A stretch of 64,000 nt of DNA from positions 11,164,545-11,228,544 of the forward strand of contig NC_088790.1 in assembly GCF_949628265.1 (NCBI RefSeq). Direction: 5' to 3'. Origin of the DNA: Cloeon dipterum. Taxonomy: Eukaryota; Arthropoda; Insecta; Ephemeroptera; Baetidae. Position 1 is the stretch's first letter. Each line of letters opens with the position of its first letter. The position numbers were made by a program, and so were the translations under genes. Shown here in pieces: positions 46,982-59,600 of this stretch. The notes below the pieces were generated by a model. That model was not told where the DNA came from, searched no databases, and saw nothing but the letters and a program-made list of their open reading frames with translations.

Positions 46982-49104
46982 TTAAAAACACGGGATTGGT
47001 TCGCAGTTCATTTTGAGTATGTTGACGACATGTCTTAAGAAAGGCATCCTGCCGCAGCCACACAATCCATTTCCGTCGTCATCATCATAGACAAGACTGT
47101 GCATCCCAACTCCTGCTCCGAATTCCATTACATATTGAATCTACTTGGGGGTGAAAATTGAAAACGAGCTTTTTTATTTTATCACTATCCACCTTCGCCG
47201 TCAACGACTCTTGATCGTCATAGACAAATAGATTGTTCGGTTTGATGGCATAATTCTGCGTCTCGGCATTTTTCACCAACTGATACGCAGGATCTTTGGT
47301 CAACTTGCACCACTTTAAGAAAACTATATATTTTAAGATTTCGTTGAATTACTCTTTCTCTCACTTCTGTCATGTCAAGTCTAGTTTTTATTTGAGAGTT
47401 TTTCACAAATGGGGTCCCAATTTTCATCACTTCTGGATCGCTGAGCTCGTAATTAAAAACCATCGGCTCAACAGTTATGACAACCTTTCTCTTAAACTCT
47501 CGGCCCCTCTTTATTTTAGTCGAGAGCTCGTTCATAATTCCTTTCTAAAACGATAAGTAAGACATTTTCTACGTTATTTTTAAGAGATGAGACTGTGTTT
47601 CTTACAGTTTTCCGTAAGTTAAAGTTGAAATCGGTTTTTGGATCCCAGTCTCCACTTTGAAAGTGAGCTTCAAAGTAGAAATAGTCTATTACGTCAACAA
47701 TATCGCTGAAATAGTCCCCTTCAAAGAAATCATAAAAAATATAAAAGATAAAGGATAAATCACCAGCTGCCATTATTGTGCTCAAAATGCCGCCATACAT
47801 GTGATATACGACAATTTTTCCTTTTTCTTTAACTGGAACTGCTACTGCGCGCACAAAGCTGGCAACAGTTTTTCTGTCCACATCTGGAATGCAGCCAGCC
47901 TGGAAGAAATGAGAATAAAATTAGATTTCTTTTTGCATGTTTGTTTGAAAAGTGTATTATATGACCTGAGGACACCCAGGCCACATCCATGAAATGGTGA
48001 TGCCGTCTAAATCGTGGTTGCTGACCAGGTCGATCACTCATTGCGAGAATATTTCTGTCAGCTGCGGGTTCTTAGCAATCTTGGTGATTTCCTTAGGGTG
48101 CATGACAAACTCGTCCCAGGCGCCGATCCTTACGGTCAACTTCATGCCCAAGCTTTTCGCAAATTTGAACGTAGGAATCCATTCTAAATATAGGTACTCA
48201 GTGCACATCTTTCGGCCTTTCATTAAATTCTTACTGTCCCATCTATCAGACTGCATTTCCATTAGGTTTGTTTCTTTTTTGAACACGGCCACCGGCAAAA
48301 TTAAAATATCACACAGTGGCTGGCCTTTCTCGTGGACTAGTACTGAAATGTTATAACTACCAAAATGGCGATTAATTTTCAATTTTCACTCTCTGCGCTT
48401 GATTACTCGTTATCGAATTTGCAAATTACTTTGAATTTGCTTTTCTTGACAGGAAGTCCCACTTCACATCCTTTTACTGCAGGAAATTAGATCTGGTCAG
48501 TCTCTTGTGGATAATTTTCCAAATTTAAGGTACATTTTCCAGTCATTCTGTTGAACGAGCATGTTTTATCCTCGATAACCTTGGGCAGACCCAGACACTC
48601 TGCGATGCAGTATTTTATGCTGTCTAGAAAAATTGTTTTATTGTTTCTTGGAATCTGATTTAAACAATTCTATCAAAGTTAGAAAAGTGACGAATAGCTT
48701 GAGTATTTTAAAATTCATGATGATCCCAATTCAAAAAGACTTATTTTCAAATAACGATATTATTTTATTTAATTTTGAATAAATTATATTCCTCCTCCCT
48801 ACTGTATCTGTGCTGTCGAGCTAATATTAAATATAATAAACACCGATTTGTAATGTTTGAGTAACGCGCAACTCCGAAATATTAAGACGCCGGTCACGCA
48901 ATTTTGGTATTTAGTTAATACGTGATTAGTTTCTACGTTCCTCTTAACACCTGCTGCGCTCTTGTTTACTTGGCAGTGTCCAATGCAGACTGGAAACCAC
49001 TAAAATAAACACTCATTTTACTTGGTTTACCATCTATTTGCGACAGTTACCATAAACGCCAGCAAAAGAGTAATAACTGGGTGCACGCTGACGGCGAGTG
49101 TCAT
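46982..49104 (-). pseudogene. GH18-like copy F, recently disabled
   Basis: All eleven exon equivalents are present, from the signal exon 49051-49104 (MTLAVSVHPVITLLLAFM) to the terminal exon 46982-47144 (DDGNGLCGCGRMPF to CEPIPCF). The sequence is close to copy E. Two defects are visible. There is an in-frame TGA at 48038-48040 in the strand 3-4 exon, where paralogs have Gly or Ser between a Gln/Lys and a Val. The second exon also lacks the phase-1 donor: the sequence runs AACGTAGAAAC where paralogs have GAGGGTAA. The GTTTCCG promoter block is also absent upstream. Everything else is still open (DGITISWMWPGCPQ, IVVYHMYGG, VITVEPMVFNYEL), so loss looks recent. A sequencing error could explain one defect but hardly all three. 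Confidence 0.78.
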
Positions 49105-49655
49105 ATTTTCGTCTGCAAAGTTTATTTACATCGATCGAAAAAAAAATTCCCATAAAAATATAACATTTCATTAAAATCTTTTAATAAATCAAGTAGTGCT
49201 CTTGTTTAAGAATTTTATTGCTTTGCAAGATGAGAATGTTTGTTAGTTAGTTGGTAAAGTATAATTCTTGTTTTATACAAAAGGGAATCAGAGAAAATGT
49301 TGGGAAATATCGTACGTGTAAAACGAAAGCACATTTTTGTTTTTAATTTGCACATCCCCGCGGGCACCAACCTGCTCACACATTTAATTTATTTTAATGT
49401 TGCAGCAACGCCGTCATTTTGTTATACTTTCCACGTTGTGATTTCGATTTTGTTAAGGTCTCATAAATAAATTAAATTGTAGTAAATAAAACTATATCGG
49501 CTTTCTTAAAATCGTATTCATTTCAATCGATTGAAAACTATGTATTTTTCAAGGAAGCGGAGATGATTTTTGTTTTAAAATTTACATTTTCTTATATTTA
49601 AAAGCGGCATTAAAATAAACAAGTTAAATTGGATAAACCAGTGCCTCGAATAAGA
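49105..49655. other. Spacer between copy F and relic G
   Basis: AT-rich, without the array promoter block and without a recognised gene. Confidence 0.45.
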
Positions 49656-49659
49656 TTAT

Positions 49660-49946
49660 TTACTAAATTTGCTGCTCTTGACCTCTGCCACGCTGTTACT
49701 TCCTTGACGACAGATAATCTAACGCAAACCGGCAACCACTAAAAAATTTAGTTGAAATTTTATTAATTTTTAAGTAGAATTTTCCTCAAATTTAAGACTC
49801 ACAATTATGTGCTAGCGATGGGGCTTTATATTATACGCTCTTAGTGTCAGCGTGCGTCAGAGTGGCTTCAAAGTGATAATGTTGCATGCTGCATTAAAAA
49901 TTGTTTCCGCCAGAAAGAGTTTTACGCGCATTTTGAACGCCTGCGT
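49660..49946 (-). pseudogene. GH18-like relic G: N-terminal exon plus promoter block
   Basis: At 49670-49740 a decayed copy of the second array exon is readable (WLPVCV, then NS.AEVK in another frame). It is followed upstream by a degenerate signal-exon region and a well-kept promoter pair, GTTTCCG at 49903-49909 and AACGCCTGCGT at 49936-49946. No other exons were found. This marks the upstream end of the array. Confidence 0.62.
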
Positions 49947-49949
49947 GGT

Positions 49950-50335
49950 TTGTGTGCTCTCTCTGACATGTTTTGCGCTCTGTTTTGGCAAATTACAAAT
50001 AAAATGTCGTCCCTTTAATCCTATCTTACATTTATTTTTTATTGTTTTAAATGATCCAAAAATTTTTAAAACTATTTATGTGGTTGATTGGATGTTTATT
50101 ATGAAGGTTTTATTTGACTATATTCCGTCAAATTACCTGTACAAGATTTAATTTATTTTATTATGATCGATTTTTAGTTTTAAAATCTTTATTACAGAAA
50201 AATAAAACACTCAAATATTTTGTGTGTACTACAGAATGTAAGTGGATCGACGCTTTGCATTTTTAATCCTGAACGATTATTTTGAAATTGAAATAAATAG
50301 TACGAATTTGACGAAAATCCCTAGCCACGTAAGAC
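49950..50335. other. Gene-free stretch before the Ig-superfamily gene
   Basis: AT-rich, no supported feature. From about 50340 the sequence becomes CpG-rich and looks like promoter and 5' UTR of the following gene. Confidence 0.45.
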
Positions 50336-50602
50336 CTATCCATCAGCTGCGAGAAGTAAAATTATTGGAATGGAAGTACAGATGACTGGGGCGAAGCGCC
50401 GTTGAATTTTGGTGCGGTGCGAGAGTTGTTTGTTTGTGCTGCAACCGCGGCGGGGTGGACGCGCCGCGCCGACAAAGATCTTTCTGGTCGCGTGTGCGAG
50501 CAAGCAGGGCAGGCAGGGAAGAGCAGTCGCGGGCGGCAGTCGAGCACGGTGGGTGCAACGAGCGAGTGCACTCTTCGCCACGAGTGAGAGCGCCAAGCGA
50601 GC

Positions 50603-53600
50603 ATGCCATGGCCTCGGAGCTCTCTCAGGACAATCGCCCTCGTCCTGATCATAGGTTAGTCTCTTATCATTCACGCATAAAGTTGCCTCTTGTTTTTGTT
50701 ATTTATTTTAGGAACGGAAATGGAAAAAATTGACACTTAATAGAGAATTGGCAAGATGCAGATAATCTGTTTGGGTCTGCAAAGAGATTTTATTTATTTT
50801 CTGCTGATTTTAATCCAAATTTAGATACTTAAATGAAGGCTTTACTTATATTTTTCAGATGGAAATCAATTGAAAATAAATTAATTGAGACAGTAAGATC
50901 AATTAAATAATATAAATTTCACTACAATATTCTTTGCGTTTATTCATTTCACGAAAGGCAAGTGGCTCTTCAGTGAGGTGGGCCTGTACGGCCTGGTGCG
51001 CCCATGTTATCCGTTCGCGGTGTTATTAGGACCCGGGTTTTAGCATTCGTGCTAGCACAGTGCGCGCCCTTCCTGGTCCTCGGACAGGAATAAAAAGTAA
51101 AAAAAGGTGCGAACTATTTGATTGGTCTTTTTGAGCGAAATCTCTTCTTTTTTTACCGCTATTGTCAAAATAAATTCAGAGGCGAAGGTGTCAGATAATT
51201 TTTTACCAACTCTCAGTTGAATTTAGTTTTAAGTGCAAGATTATACTATTTGAGTATGATGCTAAATGTATGCTGTTTCTTAAAATATTGAGAGTTCTTG
51301 CATCAAGATTGCAAATCATAAGGTTTTAGTTAAAATTTCATATTTTTCTCATTTTGACGACTGTGAGCAAATTTTGGTGGTTCTTTAATAAGTATTACTT
51401 TTTAAATGTTAATTAATTTTATTTAAAATTTTAAGTTATGGTCCACAAAGCTTTAAAAAATTCAAACTACTTACATTTCCTAACTCACCAGGGTTGCAGA
51501 AATCCACGAGTTTTGAAAAATGCAGGTGTTTGCAATTTTTTGTATCCTTACGCATGGGCATTAGTTATTTGCCCATGACCTTAACTTAAACTTAGAAGAA
51601 AAACTTTAGACAAAATTGTAGGCAGGAAAATCTTTTAAAATTAATTGCTATACAAAGAGGTATAGCAATTTGCATGAAACAATAATTAGCAAAAAACCGA
51701 AAAGTAGGAAAATAAAAAAAACGGGTGAAATTAATTTTTTGTAATTTTTAGCTTACATAGATTTAATTATTCTTCTGATGTCTTCATGAAACAAAATTGA
51801 AGATTTTTCATCTCGAGGCATACCTTGAATTCCCTTCAACTGAAGTGTGTCTAAAAATTAAAAATGTGCGTTGTGTCCTTTGTAATTGCCAGTAAAAATT
51901 AAATTCTTTTTATATATGAATAGAAAAGCAGTTCACCTCAAATTTATTTTAATTGTTCTTCCCCACCTCAATTAATTTTTCAAATTGATAATCAAGCAAT
52001 GCACCTAAAAGATAATTATACTATTAGCTTTCAAATTATTTTTGTCGGGTATATAGCGTTCAATAAGAAGCAACGACTTTTGAAGATGTTCCCCGGCACG
52101 CGCGCACCCAGCGTGTCGAACTGCGCGAAAAGTGTGCTGCTCGCATTTGCATAATGACGGAGCAACAATTAGAACGAGAAAAATAAAGGGAAGTCAGCCG
52201 AGTGTGCGATATTATTGTATTCTCCTCTGCTGCTCGCCTCCGTGCAAAAAGCCCGTTTGTTGTTTCGAGTGAAGCAGCCGCGCGGCACCGGTTTGTTACG
52301 TTTATTATCACTCGTGACACACATTTATACGCACTCCCGTGCGCTGTAATCATCGTTTTCATGCCCCGGCTTGAGCTTACGTACGCGATTCGACGTTCGC
52401 TGTGTTTTATGTACGGCTTCCGGAATCAAGCTCTTCCGCTTCTTGGTCAGTGGGCATCGCTCCGTGCGATCATCTCTCTTTCTCGAAAGCCGCTGCTCCG
52501 TTTATTATACAACTACTGCTCCAATATCGGATGCGCATTGTTTTGTCTAATTATCGCTCATTTGCTGAAGAAAGGGGCCAGTGCCGTTCCAGCATAGCGT
52601 TCGGAATTTTGAGACCGTAAAATTGCATTAGAGATTCAAAACTGTTTCTAGTCATCACGCGCTGTTTCGTAAATTATTGTCTCACAACACGAGCCTCATG
52701 ATGTGCAAATTTCAAATTAAAAAGAGCTAAAAATCAAATTTTATCTGGCAATTTTTGAGGGAATAATGTAGTTCAATTTACTTCGGACATTGCCAAGAGC
52801 ATCAATTTTTATTTGTTAATTTACTTCAAATTGATTCTGGGAAAAATTGAAGCTCTTGGCAACGAGAAAGCACTATGTTCTCGTTTTCATTTCAACAATG
52901 GAACGTTATCGAGTGGCTTATTCTTCAATATAATTAAATATACTTTGTTCTGGCAAATCCTATTACTTTATTGAACTTCATTTTATCAATTTAAATAATT
53001 TAATCTCTCCAGAAATAAAACAAAATAGCTTGCAGAAAGTTTGTCAAAGAGCAGCTTTAAGAAAAAAAATGGAAATCTGGTCAGGCAATGAATTCATCAC
53101 CAAATAATACATATATAGCCCATAAAAATCCTTTACGGTTGATTCTATGTCCTATATGGATTTTGCTGTGCAGTTAAATTACTGCTAGGTTGAAACTGTG
53201 GCTGTGTGAGGAAATTTTCTCTTTTCAAATTTGTTCACTCTTAGCCACCAATCCTGAATTATTGCAGATATCGATTGCTCAATTAAATTTCTTATTGTGA
53301 TTTATCTTCTTTATTTTAATCCTTTTTGGATATTGATTGTCTCTATCAGTTTGGAGTGAATTTGGCACGACGTTGCTCCTGATTCCTATGCGAGGGATCG
53401 GTCAGCTCGCATCCCCTCTCGCTAACTAATTTTACAAACAAATTAGCGTCATGCGCTGTGCGACCTGCTAATTTTATTAGTTCACATAACAACGCGTGCT
53501 CTTTTGAAACGATTTACAGCATTTAATTAGCTCTCGCTCGCATCATTACAAATCAATCAATTGCTTGCTGATTGGCATTTTGGAGGGTCATCTGCGCAGC

Positions 53601-56600
53601 AACAGAGCTTCAGTACATCCATCATCCTGATAATGTCGCACGTATTAATAAATAATATCTATTCTTGTTGTTCTGAGCAATTAAAAAAACGCAAATTCAC
53701 GTGGATTTTTATTTTGAAAGAAACCACAACAGATACTCAAAGCTGAACCTTCCCCATCGCATTTCTGTATTCCCACTCAGCGATGCCCCAGCCAGCAATT
53801 CCGTTGACCCTGAAGGTGACCATCCGCTCGACAACCCTTGCTTCCCACTCGTCTGCAATGTAAAACTCGGGCGTGTGCAGCACTTTGACCTGCACACAGT
53901 ACTTCTTATCTCCTTAAAACGAGAATAAATTCAATAGAAGTTAAAAAAAATTAAATCAAATACGCACCAGCCCAAAAGTTGAACGCGTAGTCCAAGGGAG
54001 GCGTTCCGTCCTCGCCATGCTGGTACAGCTGCAGGTCGCACCTTTGCAAAGGCACTACGCGGCCGTTTGGCTTGTATAGATATCCCAGTTCGATTTTCGA
54101 GAAGTTGATGGGACAGCTAACTATACTAGCACCGAACCTGGTGCCGTCTTCCAGCGTCCCCATGTGCAGTGCGTACCTGTGAAAGTTTTTCCACTCCCTC
54201 TTGTGTCCTGGAATTTTTTCAAATTTTTACTCAAGGTGAAATTTCCTAAATAAATGGAATAATTCTTTAAATTCTGTTTTTCTTTTCACAGAATTAGTTT
54301 TCAGAAATTAGAACATAATGGGTACATTAAAAAAATATTTTTTCATCTTTAATACAAAATTAATATTTAAATGGCTCATTTCTCTGTTTTAATATAAATT
54401 TTGAGTCAAACATACGTGACATAAATGATTATGTTTTATACATCATGCATGAAATTGGTTATTTTTAAAGGATTTTATTTTTACCGTAGCTATGATCCCT
54501 CATGGAATTAAGATTGAGCGGATATTTGACTCCATCTACGGTTACCACTCCCTCGATGTCTCCGTGTTGTTCGTAGTGTGATTGGTGGGCTCTAAAACAT
54601 CAACATAAAAATATGCCATATTTCGAGGCCAAAATTTTACTCTTTCAGGATCTGAAAGAACTCTCTGGACCAGGTTTCTTTTGCAAGGGCTCTAGCCACG
54701 GCGGACGGGTCCATGTCAGTGTCGAAATCGAAAACGGGCAGGTTGCTTTTCCACTCGGCGTTTAAAACGACGCTCAAATCCTTCTCTGGTGCCTCGGACA
54801 GTCTTTAAAAAGAGCAATATTTATTATAATATTAATATAAACTGAATAAATATGAAAAAACACCTCATTTTTCCGTTGTAAGTGAGCCTCCAACGCTTCA
54901 TTGGTTCGATAGGCTCAAGTTTCAACCCTTCAGCCCCAAAAACGCCCGCCTCTTCCTCCTCTTTTGTTTGCTGAAGTGTCGTGTCTGGCAGTTTCGGGCT
55001 CATTAGCAAACCTACTTGCGGCACCTGGGGTTCAAAAATTTATTTATTTGTATTAAACCTCAAACATTTTTATTAAAATTGCAGCAATTCTTGAATAAAA
55101 ATTTGTGATAATTTATTTAGTATAAAAAAGGCTAATTAAAAATTTTATTTTTTTCCTAGAAAGAAAAAATATTTTTTAGAACATGGGAAATACATTTTTG
55201 AATTGTCTTATAACAGTTTTAGCTACCTGAAGGTAAAGGAATCCATTTATTACACCTTTTGGCCTCCTTGCCGTCGCCACAACCAAATACTGGCCGTCTT
55301 TGGACGCTGCGTTGAAATACACGGCATCGATTGCCTTTTTAAAAAAATTTTAAAATGTATTAAAAACTCATTGCCAGTACGTTGGGGGCTATCGCACTTT
55401 TTCATCCGAGGACAAAGGTTGCGAGCAGTCCATTTGGTCCGGGGATGACCTGGACTTGACCCCGTAGCCACTCTGGTTTGCTACTACTTTTTCGCCGCGC
55501 ATCTTATTCAGGAACTACAAAACATTCGAAAGATAACACTTGTGGAAGCGATTGTAACCAAATGCCAACTTTTCTTAAGTGCAGAATGCTGAAAAAGATC
55601 AGGAACTTGAGGAAGTACCACTTTCCTGGTCTCGTGTAGACGCCCATGATCGGCGGCGGGTCCCTCATGTTGAGGAACCGCGCCACCGTGATGGAAAGCA
55701 CGGCCAGAACCAAGTAGAAATACGACATGCCGGCTCCAGCTGTCCAACGCAATGAGAGACGAGACTATTTCAGCACCGGTCGCTATCTTATCTCCATCTC
55801 CTTCGCCGCGATTAAAATTTTTGTTACAAATCCATTCGCATCCAACTAGGCGGGATTTTATAATAGTAGACTTATTATCACACTAAAAATATTTTTGATA
55901 GTTTTTTGACGTCATAAACGTATTACTTCTTACTACTATACTACTACTTCTTGCTATTTTATTAAAAATAATATGATTAGTTGTTGTTACCGTTTTTACT
56001 TGAAATTTAAAGAGTTTCTTGTAGGAAAACATTACAATTTGAAGAGTTTATCAAAGCTAGAAAAATGCATACGCAATGACAACTTTTCGAAATTTATGTT
56101 TCTCAATTCATGATTGTGTGCTTAGGGCAGTGTGTTCAAACCAGCCTAAAAATTAAGTGTATATTTAACTACTTATTGATCATGAAAATTCTGGTCTAAT
56201 GAACTTAATTTTTAATAAATTATATTTTTTCACAAAAATCTAACATTAAGTTTTTTGACACTTTTGATATTATAAAATTTCCAGGAATGTTAAAAAATAG
56301 AATTTTACCCAAATTTCCATTTTATTTTGATGGGATTAGAATCTAATTTTATGACTATTTATTCTTTTTCGCAGTATTGCCGGTTAGTCTTTGTGTGAAG
56401 ATCACGCAGCTGAAGGTGCCGCGGATTGTGCAGAACGGCACGGACGCGACCTTGGATTGCGAGTTTCAGGTGGAACCGCACGAGTCACGCCACCTGGAGC
56501 TGGTGATCAAGTGGTTCTTCGAGGGCCACCCGGAGCCCGTGTACCAGTGGATCCCGGCGCACGGCCGCCCCCAGGACCTGGGGCCGCTCAAGGGGCGGCT

Positions 56601-59600
56601 CGACCTCGGCTATGGCACTAAGAACGAGCGCAGCAGCGCTGGCATGCGCATCGTCGGCGCCACCACCGAGCTCACCGGCGACTACAAGTGCTCCATTTCC
56701 ACCTACGACGGCGAGGACTTCATGGTGAAGAGGATGATTGTGTTTGGTCAGTAATATTTTTAAATAAAATCTAATTTTTCACACAAAAATTTAAAATTAA
56801 ATTCACATAAATCGATTATTAGTTTATTGCATGAAACTTAAATACTGACAAACCCTGTAAAAGTAATTTTCCCAACAGGCCCAAATTTTAAGTATCGGAA
56901 ATTTCAGATGTTGAAGGAAAATGTTCCTGAGGTAATTTCAATCATTGGTGTTTGAGTATTTAATAATAATTGAAATTTAGTTAGATAAATATAATTGCTA
57001 TTCAAATTTGATTTCATAATTTCTAGGTTGTTCATTTTCATCCATTAACTCATTTCGACTCTCTGCTGAAGTTGACTTATTTTGTAATACACAGTCATCA
57101 TTTTAGTCTTTTACTAAAGAAAGAACAGCAGATATTTCAGAGATATTCCATTATTTTTTCTACTCGAAATTTCAACTAGTTTTAATTTTACTTTAAAATT
57201 TCTCTTCTTGTTAGAATGTTATTTACACTGGGGAGTAAAGTTGAGTTGTTTGATGACTCCCAGTAAATGATCGTATCGGAATTGTGCAGCTCCAGAAAGC
57301 AGCATGTACCTGCAGTACAGCCGTCCGTCAGAAGACACTTTCAACGTGAGCTGCGTGGCCGAGGGCGTATTTCCCGAGCCGCGGATGTCGCTTTTCTACG
57401 CCAGACCCAACGTGAAGGACAAGGTGGCCATCAAGGAGGCGACGGCGTGTGAATCTCAGCAGAGGTGCGGAAAAATTTGGCAATGCAAAATAATAAAATT
57501 CATAGAGGCGTCTAACAAAGCATGAAATTACTAATAAAATCGCTCGGCTGACGCAAAATCTGCATTATTCGATCAGCGGGGGCGAATTGCGCAAAACGAT
57601 CGTTGACTCGATTTTCCGCCCAGCAGGGAGTACCCCATGGAAGGGGTGACCGTGGAGATCGGCCGCCGCGGCGACTCGTTCACCGTCCGCTCGACGGCCG
57701 AAGTCGAAGACCCCGAGCACTTCCTCGGCGCTGTCCTCTTCATCTGTGAACTGCGGGTACCCCAGACCGAGTACTGCCAGCGCAGGGCCATCATCTACCT
57801 GCCAGGTAAGAGCTGCATGACATGAACAATTCAAAACAGACATTCGAAATGAAAACAATTTTTCTTTTATAATTTTTCCCAAGGAATCAGAGAATACAAC
57901 TTTATCCTTGGTGCTCTATAGCCGTCATTTTATTTCCTCTTCTAAAAGTTTTTTATTGATAAATTGTAATTTTCTTGAAATAGAAAATACTTTTTGAACG
58001 GTCAAAAGAAGATTATTGAATTTTACTCATATATATTGCTGAAAAATGGCATTTTCATCCAAATTTTTACAAACGCGAATAGTTGTTACAATACAAAATT
58101 AGCTAATTTGATGTGTCAGTAAACGTTTCATTTGGCTCAGAAACCGTCTGTTCTGCACCAAGAACAATCTCAAAAGTAAAAAATGAGCAGTCTACAATTC
58201 AAAGCCATAATTAAGCTTTTCTGAACTATGGTAGACTAAAATCTACTTGAAATCATCAAAATCTACGGCTTAAAATTTAAATGTGTTTATAGGATAAGAA
58301 AAATGATGAAAATTCACTTGTTGAATATTTATCAAAAAATTATGAGATTTATTTAAAATTTCGGCTTTTCATAACTAGAGTAGACGTTGCGTTTGCTGAT
58401 GAGATAAATATACATAATACGGGCAGAATAAAATGGTTTCCACGGAGGGATGGGCATTTCCGGTTTACATTTTGATTTGCGATCTCTTTTCCTCTAAACA
58501 AGGGAAATTCGAAACATGACATGACATGGGAAACCCATACGTTAGGAAATTTAGAAAACAACACAAATGGTTCGAGAGTGAAAGCATAACTGCAGCCGGC
58601 AATTGAACATGTGAAGCTATAACATGAAGGGGTTCAAAGATAAAAATCCTCTTTTACTGAGATTTATTTTTCATTACATTTGATTTTTAATATTAATTTT
58701 GATCATAAAAGCATTAGTTTCATATGTATTCTGTTTTTTTATTAAGAAATTTGGAAGCAAATTCATGTCGGAATATATTTCGCAAATCACATACATTCTT
58801 AATATAGCTTTATCTTAAAAGTTCACTTACATTAAAAGATAAAATTTTGTCTGCTCTATTTTAACTTATTTCTGTATTTTTAAGTTATGCAACCATGATG
58901 TCTCACGTGACAAACGTGTTGCATAATTTAACGATTTGCAGGGTGAAAAGGTCGACCACTGCAAGTTCAAATTAAAAAAAAAAAACTATAACTTGTCATC
59001 AAGAGGAACGCTGTCCATAGTAAAACACAAAGGAGCTCGTTGCAACTAACTCGATCCTTTCGGCCGAACTTCACCCTCTCACTCACTCTCGTCAATTTGC
59101 AAACACAATTATCGTCCCTCCCCTCTCTGCCGAGAGCGGCAAACGCAATCAGTCTGGCCTGGGGTGTTTTTAATGGCAACCCGTTTCTGTTTACAGGAGA
59201 CGACGACGACGAGAGCCACCAGATTGACGCCAAGGGCGGTAAGTGTTGCAGATTAACCCTTCCCGCCCCCGCCCTCGACGTGAATTTGCGAGGCGCTTGA
59301 TTGCGTAGGTTGATAATTCGATAATCAGCCAGCGAAATCAACCATTCGAAACCAATAAGCGACTATTTTCACCATGTTAGAGTTGGTTCTTCAATTTCTT
59401 GCTCTCTGTAATGAATTGGCTTTGGCTGATTTTTTCGCATTTATCGAGGAAGTGAAGAATGGTAGACCCTATATAGTTCTCTTTTGAGGAGATTGAATAA
59501 TTATATATACAGTTGAATTTTTTCTTGGGATAAACGGAGAATATTTTTAGTTTAAAATGCTGGCAAATCTATAGAAAAAATTAATATGTAGGTTGACAAA

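Noticed and set aside
48038-48040. In-frame TGA in GH18-like copy F as a selenocysteine codon
   Set aside because: Paralogs have Gly or Ser at that site, no SECIS-like context was seen, and the copy also lost a splice donor and its promoter block. A nonsense mutation is simpler.
31139-49104. The array as active chitinases
   Set aside because: The DxxDxDxE acid Glu and two Asp are replaced in every copy.
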